Source of the DNA: Scenedesmus sp. ARA3
Lineage: Eukaryota; Chlorophyta; Chlorophyceae; Sphaeropleales; Scenedesmaceae
DNA length: 64,000 nt
Reading direction: 5' to 3'
NCBI GenBank assembly: GCA_004335835.1
Contig: RWJK01001958.1
Span: 62,001-126,000 of the forward strand
Shown: piece after piece, positions 55,093 to 64,000 of the stretch
Layout of the letters: each line of letters starts with the position of its first letter
How positions within the stretch are numbered: the first letter of the stretch is position 1
The notes under the pieces: generated by a model
Database searches by the model: none
Told to the model about the DNA's origin: nothing
Seen by the model: the letters and a program-made list of their open reading frames with translations, nothing else
Program-made: the position numbers and the translations under genes

Positions 55093-58000
55093 TGCTTGCG
55101 GTAGTTGATGCTGGTTTGGTTGCTTTTGACAGAAAGTGCCAGCCCCTGCTGGCAGCTGGCAGGAGGCGCAAGGCTGAGGGCGGCTGAGTGACTGTACATG
55201 CATATGGGTGTGGCGAGGGGGCCAGGTCCCGGCCACTGGTTGCGGCAGGAGCTTGTTTTGCGATACATCGCTGATGTAGTGAACCCTATGTAGCATCAGG
55301 GGTGAGTCTTTGCCACGTTGCTAAGGCAACATGGTGGGTTGATGTTGGTGGCTGTCATGGCGGCGCAGCAGTTTGGTTCAGAGTACACAGCAGGCAGGTG
55401 GAAGCAGGTATGTAGGGACACAATCTTGCTCATGAGCTGTGAATGAATGATCGGACATCACACCAGGCATAGTGCCGACGCCAGCTGCAGCATGATATGT
55501 GTGCATGCAGCCACAGTTGGGCAGGCTAGTCAGAAGAAATCTCACCCTCAGGTGCAGCGCAGCGATGAGCTTGGCATGGGCACGCAGCCAGAACCAGATC
55601 CATATCAGTAGCAGGTGTTTAGTGTATGTCCTGTAGTATGTTGGATTTGCACAGGCATGTGCGCCAGTAGGATTTCTGGCACTGCAGCTGCGTTGGAAGA
55701 TTCAGTCTGCCAGGGGTTGTTGCATTGCCTGGTTGTGGTTTTGCCTGTGTTGTGTGCTGTGTGCTGGCCTAGCGTGCCAGCCTGTTGCAGGCATACCCGA
55801 GTCAAAACTGGCCAACAACCCCAAAGGTGACAATGTGCACAGTACAGCTTCCTACGTAGGATACTGCATACACGATGTTGTGGAGCAATACACACACAGC
55901 GCGTTGAACACACCCACTGTGATCGCTTGTTTATGGCAAGCACGCACTGGCCGCACAGGCTTGACAGTGTTGCCTAGGTTTGGCGCCGGCTGAAAGGCGC
56001 ATCAAATGTTTTTGACACTGTTGTTGCTAGGTTGCTAGGTTGGGTCAGGCATCAGGTTGGGTCAGGAATCAAACGGTGTCGTGCTTGTTGCTGCGTTTCA
56101 GATGGTGTATGCAATGGGTGCGTGTCAGGTTGTGGCTGTGCATGCTGTTGTTGCCCAGCACACAGTCTGCACAACACGATGGCCGTCCCCTGTGTTGAGC
56201 AGAGTATCAGCTGTGTTTCTCTGCGCAAGCGGTTGGCAAGGTGGTGCGTACTACGCTGCATGCTGGTTGCGCCTGGCACCTTGGCACTGCGCAGCCCGCG
56301 TAGCTGGCGCTTGCAGAGGGAGTAGCCCCACCTCAAACGTAATGCCAACGAAATGTATGTCTGCGCCGCATGTTTGGCGCACGTTGTTGTGTGAGCGTGC
56401 CTGCAAACTTAACTTAAGTGTGCCAGCCCTGCTCAGCAGGCTGTGAACACCAACTCGTGAGATCTGTTTGGTCTCGATGCACACGGCTGGCGTGCTGTGC
56501 ACTTGGCAGCAGCAAGCTGCCAATATCTTTCATGCATGGAGTTGCCTGGCCTCGGTGGTCGCGGTGCAGTTGCTGGTTGCTGTTAGTAACACAACGTAGT
56601 ACAGCATGGCATATCTTTACCTTACTCTGGTGTTTCAGATCGTGCACGAGCTTGCAGCCTTTGGTGTTGGTGTTGGTGCTGTTGCACTGCAGCTTTCTCG
56701 TGCTGTTGTTTGAGGGCTTGTTCTGAGAGTGGCAAGAGCACTGGAAGAGCAAAACACCGTCCCATTGGTGTTTTTGGATTTGCGTCTTTTTGGCAGCATA
56801 GGCCAGTCGGTTGCTCCGCACAAACGCTGATGTTATGCCACGTCAATCAATATGCGTAGGTTCCTGGCTTTTGCATACCATGTAATGATTGTGTTGATGG
56901 CACTGCTCACCAGTTGACCAAAAGGCTGCCGCTGCCGGTGCCGTAACGCATGTTACAAGTAGGTGTTGCAGTTGCACACTTGCATGTGTACAGGAGAGCG
57001 TTGGATGCACAACGGCGCCTGATGCCCTCACACTTTGCGACAGTCATGTTTGCAGTGTATTTATGCAGCGAATGCAGTGTGCAGTCATGTCTGCAGCAAC
57101 CTGGACTCGTTGTGGCAGTGATTGACTCTCACCAAGGTGTGAGTAGCTGTGGACAGCCATGGTTGTAAGGCACTGGTGGCTGCGTGCTGCAGTGTGCACT
57201 GGGGGGCGTACAGGGTCGCACACAGTACACCCGCAGGTAACGGTGTATGCGTGTGCCACACAGTACTAGTGCCATGGATGCAGCTGGTGGTAGAGCTTGG
57301 GTGTCTGTCCACGCGTGCAGCCACTTGAGCCTTGTCACGTGACAGTCGAGGGACACACGGCACAGCAACACATGTCTTGCTTCAGACGTGTCCAATGCGT
57401 CTTGGGTGTCCTGCCAGTTTATGAATGAACGCATGCACGCTGTAACTCTTTATACTGGCATGTGTTCATTTGTTTGAGGCATCAGCTTTCAACTACTGGG
57501 CAGCTGCTTGGTATAGCGAAACCTGGGATGGAGACCTTTCATCCAGCCTGGATGACCCCTGCTATGGCTGGGGCCCCACTTGGCAGTTGTGGTTGGTTGA
57601 TGTGGTTTATGGCGGGTTCTGGGGGTGGAGATTGGACCGCGACTGTGTAAGCAAGCGAGTTCATTCCGTCAAACACAAGCCCTTGAAGCCCTGGCACAAC
57701 GAACAGCAACTGTTGCATGCACAACACGGTGTCCCGTAGAAGCTTCCCGCACTGCCGTGTTTCAAGCGGAAATCCGTGTACACGCTACGATCATCCATCT
57801 TTCTGAACAGATACTCAAAACACTTGACGACAGGTTCACTGGTTGGGATCTGGGTGACAATAGCAGTGCCAGCTGCTGCTGCTCAACAGCTGCTCTGGCA
57901 CAGGAGCACAGCAGGCACAGCAGCACCAAACTTCTCTTGACTCTTGCACAGCTTCAACAGAAGCAGCAGGTGATGCTTGTACCGTCGCTGACTGAACATA

Positions 58001-58427
58001 CTTACTTGAGTGTTCAGCACTGGACATTACTCATCAGACATCTCAGCTGTGGCAGCAGAACTTGATCAGCTGACGACACCATAAGCAACATGCACATCTT
58101 TCGCTTCACCAGGTGCTTGCACAGCAAAGATCTTGATTTACAAGCAGCTGTGTCTGAACATGGCAGGAAGGGGCCACCAGTAGAACAGCTGCATCATTGT
58201 TCTCTCGTTCTCTCGTTAAAAACCCATGCGCCCAAGTACCCGCTGCGCCCAGGAGCACGTTACGTCATAAGTGCTTGAAAAATAATGCCGGCATCTTGAC
58301 CAGTCAAGACATACATTTGACCCTTGAATGTGGTGTACCATTGTTTGTGCGTGGGACTGCAGGCGCAGTTGCAGTAGCACACCGAAACAGCAGCAGCAGC
58401 AGCAGCAGTACCCGGTCATCTGCCAGC
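55093..58427. other. Long intergenic stretch, no supported gene
   Basis: About 3.3 kb. At 56023-56068 a GGTTGCTAG-type word and then GGTTGGGTCAGG-x-ATCA are tandemly repeated. At 57470-57645 an ATG-less frame rich in Trp, Tyr and Asp ends at a GTAAGC donor-like site; no partner exon was found. Other ORFs lack motifs. Confidence 0.4.
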
Positions 58428-61099
58428 ATGTACCGCCAGCGGCGGCGCGGGCCGTCAGATGCGTACATGGTGCTGCTGCTGGCGCAGCTGGTGCAGCGCA
58501 TCGCGCAGCTGGAGCACAAGCCGCCAGTGACGCTGGGCATCGTGGCAGGTGGGCCGGCGTGATGCTGACGGCAGCAGCATGCGGCAGCCGCAGCAAGGCA
58601 ATGAGCATTGCTGTTAGCATGATGCCTGCATGTCATGCCGCACAAGTCGTGCAGTCGCCTGAGCTGCAGCGGCAGAGCGGCTGCCAACAAGAGTTGAAGC
58701 ATGACATCTGTGCTGCTGGCAGCAAGGCGCCAGGCTGTACATACATGCGCTCACACACCATGCGCACCTCGCATTGAAGCACCTTCTTTCTTGCACCCAC
58801 TATACATCAGCGATCTAGCCTATCTGCCTGCTGCCTCGCTGCTGTACCCTGCTGCTGCTGCCTCACCCCCTGCAGCCTGCTTCCTGGCCTTCTACGAGGA
58901 GGTGCTGCCCCCTCAGCTGCGGGCGCTCATCCCGTCAGTCAGCAGCGGCTGCCTGCAGCCCTACATGATCTTCCAGGCAAGCCACCGCAGCTGCCCGGCA
59001 GGATGCACGCCTGGCGGTAGCACGCATGCAGGCCCACACGCAGCCGCCTGGCCTGCTCATGGTCTGCCTGAGCATGCCTGCAGTAGCGGTGGGGCCATCT
59101 GAGTGCATGCTGCTGCGCACAGCAGGTCAACAAGCAGCAGCTGCCACCAGCCATGCACTGGCATGCTGCTGTGACACATGCACAGCTGGCTGAGCTGCAA
59201 CAGCAGGGCTTGCATGTCACGCATGCGTTTTCAGCCGCATGACTGCACAATTGACGTGCATGTGTGACCGCATGCTGCTGCTGCTGCTGCTGCTGCTGCT
59301 TGCAGAATCGCCAGTGGAGCAGGGTGCTGTGGGCAGCCCTGCTGCATGCTGATGAGGTGGGCTGCAAGCAGGCCTGGCCAGGTGCAGGCTGGGTGCAGCC
59401 AGCAATGCTGCTGCAGTGCTGCTTGTGGTCTGTGCAATGCAACTGCCTGCATGTGCTGCATGGCAGAGCCGGCTGATGCTGTCTCTCTACGCGGCGAATG
59501 TGAAGCGCCTGCTCAGCACCAAAGCGGTGCATTGTTGGCCGCACATTGCCATTCGTCCAGCGCAGCCGTGATATTCACAACCCTGTTGTACACTGCCTGC
59601 TGGCTGCCGGTGCTGCTGCTGCTGCTGCCGGCGAGCCGCGCAGATGCACCTTTACTACAACATGTCCTCGCTGGTCTACAAGGGTGTGCTGCTGGAGCGC
59701 CGCTTCGGCAGCGTGCGCTTTGCTGCGCTGCTGGGTGAGCTGCTGCTGCTGAGCCACGGCCTGTTTGTGGGGCTGGCGGCGGCGGCTGCGTATTACGTGC
59801 CTGAGTACGCGTGAGTGTCTAAGCGCTGCTTAGCTGCAGCCTGCTTGGCAAGCTTCTTGTCAGATGCAGCTCAGAATGTGAAAATCATCGCTGTTTGATT
59901 GTGTTGCGCTTGAGTACATGGGCTGCTGTGCTGCTCGCATTGTGCATCTGGCAACTGCAGAATCTGCAGTGAGTGACAGCAACACTCTTGAAGGCGCAGC
60001 GCCCAGGTTCAGGCTGTGCTTGCTCCAGGTTGCCTTGGCATGTGCACGGTGCTTGCTCGTGTAACACATTGCAGCCTGCTGCACGCGCTGCCTGTCTTGC
60101 CGCTGGTGTGTGGCTGCAGTCACCTGTACTTCAGCAACTGCGCCATCGGCATCTCCGCGGTGCTGTTTGGGCTCAAGGTGGTGCTCAACCACGACGCGCC
60201 CGCCTACAGCAGCATACTGGGCTTCAGCCTGCCCACCAAGGTGCGGCGGCACACACCTGATTATGCGATACATTAGTAATACATGTAATGCGTAAATATT
60301 GTTGCATAGAGCACGCACATGTTGTGACGTCAAGCACAGCAGGATCCGTGTGGAGTAAGCCAACATGCTGGACAAACACCAGAACAGTGCGTCTGCAACT
60401 GGTTGCGCCGGGTGATGTGGTGTTAGCAGGCTTGTGTAAGCAGCGCAACTGTGTGTGCCAACTGCCAGAGCGTCGCCCATGCAGAGCAGCCATGTCTGCT
60501 CAGCACAGTCGCGGCTCTGACCAGCACGCTGACAGTCATCTGTGCTATCCCTGCCACCCGCTCCTCCTCCCACGCCTGCCGTGCTGCAGTACATGGCATG
60601 GGCTGAGCTGCTGCTGGCGTCAGCGCTCAACCCGCAGGCCAGCTTCATGGGCCACCTGGCAGGCATACTGGCGGGGCTGCTGCATGTGCGGCTGTTGGCG
60701 CCAGCGCTGCCGTACGTTGTGCGCGCCTGGCGGCGCATGCAGCTGCAGGCGAGGCTGCGGCTGAGTCCTGGACAGGCCAGGTTGGCAGCAGCAGACAGGC
60801 AGCAGCAGCAGCGGCGGCAGCAGACAGCGCGAGGTGCGGACGTGGCCGCTGCGGCGCGGCAGCAGGGCGAGGAGCCTGCGAGGCAGCGAGCGGCGCAGGT
60901 GCCATCGGCAGCGGCGCAGATGCAGGCGCAGCAGCGGCCTGTTGCTGCTGCTGGCAACCGGCTGGGGCAGACAGGGGCAGCAGCAGCAACAGGCGTGAGC
61001 AGCACTGCTGGTGGCGGTGAGGTGGTGGTTGAGTCGAGTAGCAGAGCAGAACTGAGCGCAGAGGAGCTTAGGCAGCGACGCTTGCAGCGGTTTGGGTGA
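58428..61099 (+). CDS. RHBDD1: Rhomboid intramembrane protease, RHBDD1/RBL14 type
   Basis: Six exons: 58428-58548, 58876-58976, 59306-59356, 59644-59810, 60120-60240 and 60590-61099; phases agree, 356 aa. Intron 2 has a GC donor (CCAG/GCAAGC). Key blocks: QWSRVLWAALLHADEMHLYY plus NMSSLVYKGVLLERRFGS, which matches RHBDD1 closely; the catalytic Ser159 in AIGISAVLFGLKVVLNH; and the catalytic His209 in SFMGHLAGILAGLLH. These give the Ser-His dyad of an active rhomboid. Five or six hydrophobic helices are visible. The cytosolic C-terminal half is Gln/Ala/Arg-rich and ends LSAEELRQRRLQRFG, resembling the C-terminal motif of plant and animal members. RHBDD1 (RHBDL4) cleaves membrane proteins at the ER for degradation; plant RBL14 is the counterpart. 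Confidence 0.88.
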
Positions 61100-61983
61100 A
61101 GCAGTTGCGGCTGCTGATGGCAGTAGGCCTTGGTTGTGCCAAGCCCCCAGCGGGCGCCCTGCAAGTCACCACCTTGACGGTTAGTCTGTGCGGACAGCCG
61201 GACTGCGAGTAGCTTGTGCCTATAATGAGTGAGGATAGTTACATGTGGGTCCTGGCACCATCTTGGATGGTGTGAGCCACAACAGGTTGAACACAGGTCT
61301 GAGACCAGAAAAGGAGATATTGCTCTGCACCTGCTGCCTGGTGCAGGCGGTGAGGGGGTCTGGGTGGTCTACCCCTCACCAATAGAGAGGCAATAATAGT
61401 CGTAGTTTNCGCTCCGTACGGGGCGCGGTTGCCGATGCCGATGACAAGGTATGGCTTACAAGAAGACTATTATGATTATAATGCTCTGCACCTTCCCGCT
61501 AAGCTGGTGTCAGGGGTTGAGTTTGACCGAGGTTCGGTTGCTGGCTGGTGCTGCGCAGTCACAGTTGAGTCAGGTGACCAGCGCTGTAGACTTGTATATG
61601 ACACTTCGTGCTGGTGGCTGCCAAGTCAGGGTGCTTCAGTCAGACAGGCTGGCCTCAGGCAGTGCGGCCTCCCTATGCAAAGCTGAGGTTTATCACGATA
61701 TGGCTGTTTCCTGGGACGCGGCACTATGTTTGTGCCGGCGTTTGAAGTAAACTTCATCCTTGAGTCCTGTCTAAGTTGCTGGAAGAAGCTCAGAAAACAC
61801 GAAACTGAACAGCTACAGGCATGACTGTCATTTCACACTGGGTGTCTTCGAAAGTACATGATCTGAGCGCGGTCCTGGCTGATTCCTTTGAAGTTTTTGT
61901 TGTAGTTGAAGAGCGACTATAGTTGAGGTCTGCGGGCGTCGGCACTGGTTGGGTGACACTGCTGGTGTGTGTAGCCCACCACG
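61100..61983. other. Intergenic with one ambiguous base (N at 61409)
   Basis: About 880 bp. The 99-codon frame at 61451-61750 begins with a hydrophobic stretch but shows no family features. The single N lies in a T-rich spot. Confidence 0.45.
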
Positions 61984-62994
61984 ATGGCAGTAGGCATGCT
62001 GGGCCTTTTGGCCCACCGCACAAGCCGGGGTGTTAGTACTGCTATTCCAGCACTTCATGCAGCGCTCAGGTGCGTTAGCATGCTCGACATCAGTCAGATC
62101 GCATGCTTGCTGCTGCTCGATTCTCAACAGGCTCACATACGCTGCGTGCAGGCAAGGCACATGGCAGCCGGCGTTCCTGCAGCAGTCGCAGCGTTCATTC
62201 AGCTACGACATTAACAGCAGAACGAAGCCTCATGTCAACGTGGGAACCATTGGTCACGTCGACCACGGCAAGACCACCCTGACTGCTGCAATCACCAAGG
62301 TGTGCAGCCGATTCAAGAGGCCCACCCCGTTCTTATAATAGCTATAAGGCCGTTTCAGCAGGCAGGCTGCAGACTTTGGCGGTCTGAGGAGCTGTGCAGG
62401 TAGCCTGAGCCTGCGGTTGCTGCTGTTGGTTGCAGGTGCTGGCAGAGACGCAGGGCAACACCAGTGCAGTGCCATTCGACCAGATCGACAAGGTGAGCAT
62501 AGCAAGAGCGCCTTCATTTGTTTCTGCTGGCGATTGAGCAGTTGCTGTGGTGTGGGAAAGCATTGGCGCAGCCTGGCAACTGGTGTCAGGCCAGCAGGTG
62601 CACTGGACATGCCCTGTGAAACCAGACGACTCTGACGATCAAGCATTCTCTCCACTCCCGCACCGGGAGTGCACAGCCAGCAGCACAGTCGGGGTGACAG
62701 CATGATTGAAGCGGCTGTGCCCGCGGCACTGTCACCGTACAGTCACGTTCAGGCTGTACTCAGTGTGTGGATTATATCCTTGCTACCAGCTGCCACATCA
62801 TGTGACATGTGTGCACATGACAGTCTAAAGTGATGCTGTTGCTCATTGTGTGTGCGGGTCTCACAGTGAAAATCCAAGCTAATGCACCTGCTGTTGCACC
62901 TGCTCTGACCTTTTGCTTCCACACCTGCTGCTCCCCGCTGCCAGGCCCCGGAGGAGAAGGCACGCGGCATCACCATCAGCGCCTCACACGGTGC

Positions 62995-63038
<44 letters not shown>

Positions 63039-63851
63039 CAGCAGCAGGCAGCAGGGCCAAACCCAGCAGCAGCAGCAGCAGCGGCAGCAACAGCAGCAGC
63101 AGCAGCAACAGCAGCAGCAAGGTTGCATGCAGCTGCAGCAGCAGCAGCAGCAGCATGCTATCAGGCAGGCGATGGTAGCCCACGGCGCTGGTGCAGCTTG
63201 CTGGGGGCGGTGTGCACAGCGGCAGGCAGCGCTGCTCCCCAGCCGTGGCATGCAGGCCGTGCTGGTGCATGCCTCTGCTGGCTGGCAAGAGAGGGCGCAT
63301 GAAGCAGCGAGTTGGCACCAGGCGACTGCTGTGTCGCTGATGAATTTGTACATGCATGTGTGGTGCCTCTTGTAGCTACTCCTTCCTGCTGCCAGCACCA
63401 CTGCACACAGATGGGTATTGATATTGGCTGTGGCAGAACAAGTGACACCTGCTTTCTGGGGGCGGTTTAGTTGAAGCTGACACACCCAGTTCGTTTGTAC
63501 GGGGGGTAAGCGACCAGCGAGGGCGGGTCTTGCTGTGCTTCAGGGGGGGGGTAAGCGGAAAGCGAACTGGTCACTGCCAGTCAACACACTGAAAAGTACA
63601 GTGAAAGCCTCACAGGGGAGGGGGGTGAAGCGGCAAGCGACTTTTTAAGGCAACACCTGTTGCCTACCTGACCCCCGGTAAGCGATTGTTACCCCTCCAC
63701 AGACGAACTGGGTGTCTCAGCTTCAACTAAACCGCCCCCTCTGCTGCCTGCGGCTGCAGTGGAGTACGAGACGGAGCAGCGCCACTACGCACACGTGGAC
63801 TGCCCCGGGCACGCGGACTACGTGAAGAACATGATTACGGGAGCAGCGCAG
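61984..63851 (+). CDS. TUFM: Mitochondrial elongation factor Tu, 5' part
   Basis: Five exons seen: 61984-62069, 62152-62299, 62436-62492, 62945-62990 and 63760-63851; phases 2, 0, 0, 1, 0 agree. The gene continues past the right edge after the donor at 63852. Residues 1-45 or so ([20 protein letters not shown] and on, ending QRSFSYD) are a basic, acid-poor mitochondrial-type presequence. Then comes the EF-Tu G domain: [20 protein letters not shown] (G1), [17 protein letters not shown] (G2, switch I) and [20 protein letters not shown] (G3). EF-Tu delivers aminoacyl-tRNA to organellar ribosomes. In green algae the plastid tufA is usually plastid-encoded, so a nuclear copy with this presequence is most likely mitochondrial. 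Intron 4 is large and holds a long CAG tract and a MITE. Confidence 0.9.
62995..63155 (+). repeat. Long interrupted CAG/CAA tract in EF-Tu intron 4
   Basis: A pure (CAG)14-type run at 62995-63037 followed by CAG with CAA and CGG interruptions. It starts four bases into the intron, right after the donor. Confidence 0.9.
63458..63739. mobile_element. MITE, PIF/Harbinger (Tourist)-like
   Basis: A 282-bp element with terminal inverted repeats of about 41 bp differing at two positions; both ends begin GGGGGCGGTTTAGTTGAAGC when read inward. It is flanked by the direct 3-bp repeat TCT (63455-63457 and 63740-63742), a target-site duplication. It has no coding capacity. Inside are four GGTAAGCG/GGTGAAGCG-type subterminal words in poly-G context. 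TIR start GGGGG-x-G-x-TT and a 3-bp duplication fit the PIF/Harbinger-Tourist type; TCT instead of TWA is atypical. It lies in EF-Tu intron 4, ending 20 bp before the exon 5 acceptor. Confidence 0.8.
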
Positions 63852-64000
63852 GTGATGGCAGCAGCAGCTGCTGCTGCTGCAATTGCATGGGCGACAAGCA
63901 CCTGATGCATACAACTGCTTGACAGCCTCGCTGGCGGTAGGTGTGCAGCGCAGGGCGCCTGTAAAGTCACTCCTTGCGCATCGCAACTGCACCTGGCACC

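Noticed and set aside
59860..61164. Long minus-strand ORF of 434 codons
   Set aside because: Antisense shadow of the rhomboid exons 4-6; composition is Ser/Cys/Ala-rich and lacks motifs, and the plus strand encodes the catalytic dyad.
61451..61750. 99-codon ORF with signal-peptide-like start
   Set aside because: Only the first 20 residues look like a signal; the rest has no family features, the ORF overlaps another frame equally well, and no splice structure supports it.

Overview
The window is nuclear DNA from a eukaryote, almost certainly a chlorophyte green alga. The genes are split into many short exons by GT-AG introns. Plant-lineage markers are present: NADPH-thioredoxin reductase C with a fused thioredoxin, a plastid-type Fe superoxide dismutase, and a DDM1/LSH remodeler ending like the plant protein. 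They sit beside ciliary genes: a MOK/LF4 kinase and a TSNAXIP1-like coiled-coil protein. TGTAA polyadenylation-type signals and very abundant (CAG)n/(CTG)n tracts also fit a chlorophycean, perhaps a Sphaeropleales/Scenedesmaceae-type alga; that finer placement is inference. All exon models were built by hand from reading frame, splice phase and remembered family sequences, with no transcript support.

Layout, left to right: LRRC40 5' end (-, cut by the window edge); NTRC (+, 8 exons); a small Cys-rich, probably GPI-anchored protein (+); Fe-SOD (-, 5 exons); an 83-aa plant-type small membrane protein (+); a TSNAXIP1-like coiled-coil protein (-), divergent from a MOK/LF4 kinase (+, 10 exons); an F-box protein with a zinc-ribbon-like C terminus (+); a 32-codon hydrophobic ORF 24 nt upstream of a 9-exon conserved membrane protein (+); a Gln/His-rich unknown (+); an ACS-type MFS transporter (-) whose 3' half is lost in a 451-base N gap; a fucosyltransferase-like type II membrane protein (-); DDM1 (-, 15 exons); a Rab18/RabC GTPase with a long N-terminal extension (+); a membrane-anchored DUF2156 protein resembling the MprF C-terminal domain (+); an RHBDD1/RBL14-type rhomboid (+); and the 5' half of mitochondrial EF-Tu (+, runs off the right edge).

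The genes are not one pathway. Two local groupings are worth noting: plastid redox/antioxidant genes (NTRC and Fe-SOD, about 4.5 kb apart), and two cilium-associated genes sharing one 709-bp divergent intergenic region.

The most striking structural signal is recurrent 'exon echoes': short, sometimes near-identical duplicates of an exon edge plus its splice site, lying inside the adjacent intron. At least seven independent cases occur in NTRC, Fe-SOD, DDM1 and the 26-30 kb membrane-protein gene, including an array of roughly 100-bp units that fills Fe-SOD intron 3. A clean 282-bp MITE with 41-bp terminal inverted repeats and a TCT target duplication sits in an EF-Tu intron. CTG tracts repeatedly lie just upstream of 3' splice sites.
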